NCBI GenBank assembly: GCA_002284615.2
Contig: MU070799.1
Span: 3,736 to 14,411, forward strand
Direction of reading: 5' to 3'
Source: Dunaliella salina
Taxonomy: Eukaryota > Chlorophyta > Chlorophyceae > Chlamydomonadales > Dunaliellaceae
DNA length: 10,676 bases
The notes under the pieces are model-generated. The model saw only the letters and a program-made list of their open reading frames with translations, was not told where the DNA came from and ran no database searches. The translations under genes were made by a program, and so were the position numbers. This document shows, one piece after another, positions 6,800 to 10,676 of the stretch; the stretch's first letter is position 1, and every line of letters starts with the position of its first letter.

Positions 6800-7450
6800 G
6801 AGGGGACCGTTTTTACAGAGAATTTTTTGTTCTTGATAGCACATCTGCTTGTGGTAAGTTTGCGCAGATTTTACAGAGTGGGCGCGAAGCTTTTGTGCAA
6901 TTTGGGCTGATTTTTGGGGGCCAATCCCTAGAAGGAAATGTATGCGGTGTGATCTCTGCGCCTTGAAAATGTTTGCAGAGCACACTATGTTTGTTCCTAT
7001 GAGGCCTGCTGTTGGGCACCAGACCTTGTACGCAGTATTTGACTCCTATCAAGTGAATATGACGATTTTTCACAATTCAGGGGGCTGTCTGGCCAGAGTC
7101 GCCATGCTTCTTGACGAAATGTTCCTCCCCATACTGTGCAGTACCGATATGAGGGTGATGTTTTATTAGGGTTAGAAGGGCAATAGGTGACCAGGATTGC
7201 ATCAGGGCAGCTACATCATTTCTAGCTTGAGCAGGAATGTTGGGCTTCAGAGAGGTGGTATCACACAATTTGAAACTTGCTCAGAAATGCAGGTCATGTA
7301 GGGCCGATCAGTCTGCGCTGCCTACAACCATTTGCACAAAGTTTAACCCATTAGAGCCCTCGCTTACCAGTTTCGAAATCATTTTGATAGCTTTAAACTT
7401 TAAACTTTGGATAACACACGCGTCAATCATGTGAGCATGGGGCTGCACAA
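6800..7450 (-). pseudogene. LINE copy B, decayed C-terminal part of the reverse transcriptase polyprotein
   Basis: On the minus strand the blocks of the family appear in order but in shifting frames: GSAD (about 7310), ALHDLHF then a stop, NIPAQARNDVAALMQSW in the place of the RPDALLV block, RHIHLIGVKYC (7060-7030), NSRPHRNKHSVLCKHFQGAE, TPHTF and AQKLRAHSVKSAQ. The catalytic motif VEVKYC of copy C reads IGVKYC here, so the Glu of the PD-(D/E)xK motif is lost. Several frameshifts and stops make it non-coding. The upstream zinc knuckle region is too diverged to place with confidence, and no 3' untranslated region like that of copies A and C is evident. Confidence 0.75.
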
Positions 7451-7636
7451 CTGCGTGAAAATGGACTTGCATAGAATTGAACATTTTGCCGCCTACCTTT
7501 GGAATGTCATGCTCCCAGGTTGGTGAGGTGTGTGTGATGCTGATCTCGAATGACAGCTTCACGCTGAATTGTGGTCATTGCTGGATCATGGTGATACGGT
7601 CAGGTAGTCAGCATGTTACCTTGGCTCTTAGACCGG

Positions 7637-7664
7637 CTCAACAACTGGCCAACCAGTTGTTGAG
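7637..7664. repeat. 28-base perfect palindrome (12-4-12), left arm
   Basis: CTCAACAACTGG, loop CCAA, then CCAGTTGTTGAG form a perfect inverted repeat. The same palindrome is at 8106-8133 in the right arm, where the loop reads TTGG, the complement of CCAA, because the arms are inverted. Both stems are intact although the surrounding arm sequence has diverged. Confidence 0.9.
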
Positions 7665-8105
7665 AATCGTTTATATTGCATTGGATTTGCTAGCTATGTC
7701 CAATGGTCTGGATTTGATGTTACCTGTTCTTAGCAATGTAAACCAAGCAGATGACAAAGCATTCTCCCATGGCCTTGGGAGGGGCATAGAGGCGCCCGCC
7801 CGGGAATACCACCCGCCAATGGATGGTTTAACATCCAGGCTTGGCTATAACCGTCCAACAAAATAAAGTGGGATTCCGGGTTTGCTGTTCACTGCTGCAC
7901 TCCCGCATGATGCATCACAGCATTTATTCTTAGCATACAAGACGTACTCAGCCTCAGTACATAGTTGCCAGGCCTGATCTCCTTTGCCCCTCCCAGGGCA
8001 ATGGGAGAACGTTTTGTCATCTGCTTGGTTTACACTGCTGAGAACAGGCAATGTCAAACCCAGACCATTTGATAACTAGCTAGCACAAAGTCTAATCCAA
8101 TGTTT

Positions 8106-8133
8106 CTCAACAACTGGTTGGCCAGTTGTTGAG
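8106..8133. repeat. 28-base perfect palindrome (12-4-12), right arm
   Basis: CTCAACAACTGG, loop TTGG, then CCAGTTGTTGAG. This is the inverted partner of the palindrome at 7637-7664. The layout of two dyads in inverted orientation about 440 bases apart resembles recombinase or transposase binding sites, but no protein in the window supports that. Confidence 0.9.
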
Positions 8134-8342
8134 CCGGTCTAAGAACAAAGGCAACAAGCTAACTAAATGACTGCATCACCATGATTCGCCCACAAGCTCA
8201 CTTCTTTCCCCAATCTTCAGGATGCCCTCAAATCCCACATGCATTATGAGCACAAGCTTGGATATGCCAATGCCAAAACAGGCTACTACTCTTACTATCA
8301 AAACTTATTACCGCAAGTAGATATAAAAATCAGCAATGCCTT

Positions 8343-8371
8343 TGGAAAAGAAAAGAAAAGAAAAGGAAAAC
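8343..8371. repeat. (AAAAG)n tail at the LINE 3' end
   Basis: GGAAAAGAAAAGAAAAGAAAAGG on the plus strand is a TTTTC-type tail on the LINE's own strand. Copy A ends in a similar A/G-rich run (about 2070-2085), which supports this as the element's 3' terminus. Confidence 0.6.
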
Positions 8372-8638
8372 TACGCAGGCAGTGAAAACACTCCCCACAT
8401 CAATTAAGGAAAAGAGGATACCTAGGGCCGAGGCACCGTGTATCCGCTTCACCAAGAGAAAGTAGAAGCAAGAAGTCAGTGGGGATCAGGTGGGTTACTG
8501 GCAGTAGCCCGTGCCTGATCTCGTTGATGAGATTTGAAGAAAGTTTTCTCAATAGCACGTCTGGTGCTGGCAAGTTTGTAGGCATACAGGACAGAATGAG
8601 CATGGAACTTCCGAGCAAGCTTAGTGGCCTCGTAAGTG

Positions 8639-9328
8639 TCAAGACCAAGCTCCTTTAGAGGCTCCAAAGTGTGTGGGGTGTAGATGACTCCTCCCACCTA
8701 ACAGGATAGTATGGAGGGTGACCTGAGCTGAGGCTCTAGAAAGATGACGACAAAGGTCGCGGTGCTGCTGCTTGGTGGCCTCAAGCTGGCTGTTGGGCTG
8801 CGTGTCCTCACAGTACTTGACTTCTACAAGGTGGATATGTCTCTGATCTGGGTGGAGCTGACTGGGGTCACGAGCCTTGGATGTGGGTGGAGTGGCTGTG
8901 CCTGGCGCTGAGTCCTCCCTGTTTCCCCCGCGCTCCCCTGCACTTCTCAAATCATAACGAGGATTTGACCTAGACGCTCTTTTCAGAGGAACAACCAATA
9001 GAGCATCAGGCCGGCTGGAAGTGAGCCTATCCTTACTAGGGAAGCGGCGTGGGAAAATATATTTAGGGAGGGTCCTATTGGTAGCATGCTCAGGGATCTG
9101 TAGGTCTTGCAAGGCAAGACGGTCTGCACTGCCAGTGTCCATGGAGGCAATACCTGCCCCAAGAGGGCCTTTGCTGATGGCTTTTAGGAGGATTCTGCTT
9201 ACAATATTATGTCGCTCAGTTACCATACCAGACATGGTTGAATTTTTGCATCCTGACAAGATGTGAAGGGCACTGTCAAGTTCCCCACAGAGGGGGCATT
9301 GTAGGCTGGTGGAAAATTTGAAGCGCAC
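8639..9328 (-). pseudogene. Longest intact frame of LINE copy C (229 codons)
   Basis: This uninterrupted piece of the LINE polyprotein carries the zinc knuckle (residues 11-28), the PD element (about residue 108) and the VEVKYCED element (about residue 170), then runs out of frame into LGGRSHLHPTHF after the deletion near 8690. Gene finders may call it a protein, but both ends are frameshift artefacts. The region between PD and VEVK is Arg/Ser-rich and long compared with R2, as expected for a linker. Confidence 0.75.
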
Positions 9329-9439
9329 CGCGTCTTTTTGATTGAAGAGGGTACCTGTGCAGGTACTTAAAAATGTGTTGCCTCATTTTGAAAGAGAGTG
9401 TTGGCATAGTCCAGAAGGCACCACTCAAGAAAAGCCATT

Positions 9440-10190
9440 GGTTCGAGCGGGGCTCAAACGCGCGAGAGCAACCCTCGTGTGCCCGAGGGAAGCACCATCT
9501 CGCTCAGGTGCCTCTTCTCGAGTTGTCAAGCCTCGATTCGACCACCTCGAGCATGCGAGACAAGCCTCGTGTACATAAGGAGCTTCTCTTGCACTCGACG
9601 CTAACAACCATATATTGATAGTCCTTGCTCGAGTGCAAGAGGCACTCTCGTGCACACGAGAACTGTCTCTTGCGGTCGAGTCCGCCACAAACAAGCTTGC
9701 TAGGAGGTCAGCCTCGATTACATGAGGTCGCCTCGATCACAATATACTACCTCTTGTGGTCGACGCTATAACTCGAATACAAGAGGCACCCTCTTGTACA
9801 TGAGGGCTGCCTCTTGTGATCGACATTGTCCTCCTCCAGTCTTGGTTTGAGGCAATCCTCGATTACAAGAGGCCGTCTCGATCACAAGAGGCTNCCTCTT
9901 GCGATCGAAGCTGTAACTCGAATGCAAGAGGCACTCTCTTGCACCTGAGGAATGCTTCATGTGATCGAGATCGCCTCAAACAGGCTTGGATCGAGGCACA
10001 CCTCGAGGACAAGAGGCAGCCTCTTGCACAAGAGGCTGCTTCTTGCACTCGAGGCTGTCCACCCCAAAATGAACGCCCTCGCTCGAGCACAAGAGGTTCT
10101 CCCTTGCACCTGAGGAATGCCTCGTGTGCTCGAGATCGCCTCAAATTTGGCATACCTCGAGGAAAAGTGGCAGAATTATGCACTAGAGGC
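9440..10190. repeat. Array of a 15-base motif in both orientations, with about 145-165-base higher-order units
   Basis: The core CTCGANNNCAAGAGG occurs at 9628, 9713, 9772, 9858, 9877, 9917, 10002 and 10082. Its complement CCTCTTGNNNTCGAG, exact or with one or two changes, occurs at 9586, 9667, 9750, 9810, 9895, 9956, 10020, 10037 and near 10118. Higher-order units can be lined up from the CTCGANTNCAAGAGG at 9628, 9772, 9917 and 10082 (spacing 144, 145, 165), each followed by a CTCTTG-AC-TGAGG block and a TCGAGATCGCCTCAAA-like segment. Adjacent opposed motifs form hairpins, for example 9877-9909 with a 3-base loop containing the unresolved base 9894. Open frames on both strands across the array have repetitive, unlikely composition. 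I do not recognise the repeat. Confidence 0.85.
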
Positions 10191-10203
10191 TATATATATA
10201 TCG
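10187..10203 (+). promoter_or_regulatory. TATA-like run after the repeat array
   Basis: GGCTATATATATATCGCC begins at the right edge of the array. It could serve as a TATA box for a transcript running right, but the nearest plausible start codon (10571) is about 370 bases away, so the link is weak. Confidence 0.25.
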
Positions 10204-10570
10204 CCAGCAAAACCCTGGCAGCCCACTCATGCTGATCCACCTGAGGGTGTGCTTGCCCGGCCCGCATGGCTTAATGGTTGTATAAAATTTCTTTATTTTC
10301 ACACAGAATTGAAAAAAGTATTTCTTTATCCTGCCATAAAAGTGCATGATTCCAGAGTGAGGACTGAATTTCTAAGTTGCCGAAACGTCCATCGAGCACC
10401 CAATTCTTATTAAATATTTTCCAAATATGATATATTTCCATGTAAAATGAGTGTTGACTGGCCATTTAGAAGTCCCATAGCACGATGACTCCTTCCGTGC
10501 TCCCAGCACACCCTTGCACACTACCGTTGTGTTGAACTCCGAGGGAAACAGCAACCGCCGCCTTGCTAAG
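10204..10570. other. Stretch without recognisable gene
   Basis: The sequence is AT-rich up to about 10500, then turns more GC-rich. A TGTAAA occurs at 10441-10446. Open frames on either strand match nothing I know. Confidence 0.5.
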
Positions 10571-10617
10571 ATGACCACGGGCGGGAGCAGGAGGGCGAGT
10601 GGGTACTGGTCAAACTT
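10571..10617 (+). CDS. Possible first coding exon of a gene continuing right
   Basis: GCTAAGATGACC gives a start in fair context. The frame codes MTTGGSRRASGYWSNL and is cut by CTT|GTAAGT at 10618, a perfect donor. The GC content rises here compared with the bases to the left. An in-frame extension back to GAAACAG (about 10549) as an internal exon is equally possible. The opposite strand is also open through this piece (LPPVVILARRRLLFPSEF), so the coding strand is uncertain. Confidence 0.25.
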
Positions 10618-10620
10618 GTA

Positions 10621-10676
10621 AGTGTACACACCACACATCCCCACACACTTCCCTCCGCCCCCCAACACATACACAC
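10621..10676. repeat. CA-rich degenerate simple sequence at the right edge
   Basis: The last 56 bases are mostly C and A with CACAC runs broken by CCTCCG and CCCCCC. Nothing coding is supported. Confidence 0.5.

Larger units (their letters stand above)
7585..8185. mobile_element. 601-base inverted-repeat (fold-back) element of unknown class
   Basis: The left arm 7585-7786 and right arm 7985-8185 are inverted copies (about 80% alike by eye) around a 198-base unique spacer. Both outer ends read ATCATGGTGAT going inward, and both inner ends read GGGAGGGGCA. Each arm bears the perfect palindrome CTCAACAACTGG-4-CCAGTTGTTGAG. No clear target duplication flanks it. The element sits between two LINE copies. 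The arms can be read as related peptides (LRPAQQLANQLLR, LPVLS-VNQADDK-FSH), so they may be two inverted copies of a fragment of a coding element rather than transposon termini. No transposase is seen. Confidence 0.7.
8343..9440 (-). pseudogene. LINE copy C: zinc knuckle and PD-(D/E)xK endonuclease-like C-terminus plus 3' UTR
   Basis: Minus-strand reading, from 9440 down. It begins AFLEWCLLDYANTLFQNEAT, then a frame change near 9365, then GTLFNQKDAVRFKFST and a zinc knuckle CPLCGELDSALHILSGC (C-x2-C-x7-H-x4-C, about 9300-9250). Next come GSADRLALQDLQIPEHATN, SRPDALLVV (about 9020) and HIHLVEVKYCED (about 8840), which together give the PD...E-x-K pattern of the restriction-like endonuclease found at the C-terminus of R2-type and Dualen/RandI LINEs. 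After LHTILLG a probable 2-base deletion near 8690 shifts the frame, and the reading resumes as GGVIYTPHTLEPLKELGLD down to ARATASNPPDPH and the stop at 8476-8478. A 3' untranslated region (8343-8475) ends in an (AAAAG)n plus-strand tail. The reverse transcriptase domain is missing: the copy is 5'-truncated where the repeat array begins at about 9440. It nicked target DNA in its active form; this copy is dead. Confidence 0.85.

Noticed and set aside
9816..10235. 139-codon open frame on the plus strand across the repeat array, and similar frames on the minus strand
   Set aside because: Both strands stay open only because the repeat motif lacks stops in several frames; the peptides are repetitive Arg/Ser/Cys-rich strings with an unresolved base.
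1..10676. CRISPR array or prokaryotic operon
   Set aside because: The repeats at 9440-10190 are in both orientations without unique spacers of even size, and the genes have introns.

Overview
The window looks like nuclear DNA of a eukaryote, most probably a chlamydomonadalean green alga with moderate GC, of the Dunaliella kind. That assignment is inference from four signs: GT-AG introns, a TGTAA motif of the chlorophyte poly(A) type behind the main gene, LINE fragments with a C-terminal zinc knuckle plus a PD-(D/E)xK endonuclease-like domain resembling those I recall from Chlamydomonadales, and CAG and CA microsatellites. The long list of short open frames is almost entirely noise.

Left part (1-1018): the 3' end of a Ty3/gypsy chromovirus. 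It holds the integrase tail and chromodomain (1-339), a 485-base spacer, a polypurine tract (811-824) and a short 3' LTR (825-1018) that contains a tRNA-like T-arm.

Centre (about 1250-5210, + strand): the only convincing host gene, a multi-exon glycosyltransferase of the UDP-glucose:sterol glucosyltransferase (UGT80-like) group. Five exons can be joined with consistent phases: 1376 (5' edge uncertain)-1755, 2756-2836, 3440-3542, 4009-4121 and 4738-5089. They give the donor-binding C-terminal half and a microsatellite-coded serine tail. The N-terminal half is not visible in the window. The first intron holds an antisense LINE relic and an 82-base tandem duplication.

Middle-right (5210-6800): no recognisable gene. 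It has a 104-base alternating purine-pyrimidine tract (CA then CG) and an exact 84-base duplication with 85-base period.

Right (6800-9440): two more decayed minus-strand copies of the LINE family (6800-7450 and 8343-9440), with an unclassified 601-base inverted-repeat element (7585-8185) between them. Each arm of that element carries a perfect 12-4-12 palindrome.

Far right (9440-10190): a dense array of a roughly 15-base motif in both orientations, organised in higher-order units of about 145-165 bases. I do not recognise this repeat. It abuts the 5'-truncated end of a LINE copy and is followed by a TATA-like run and mostly featureless sequence, with a possible first coding exon near the right edge.
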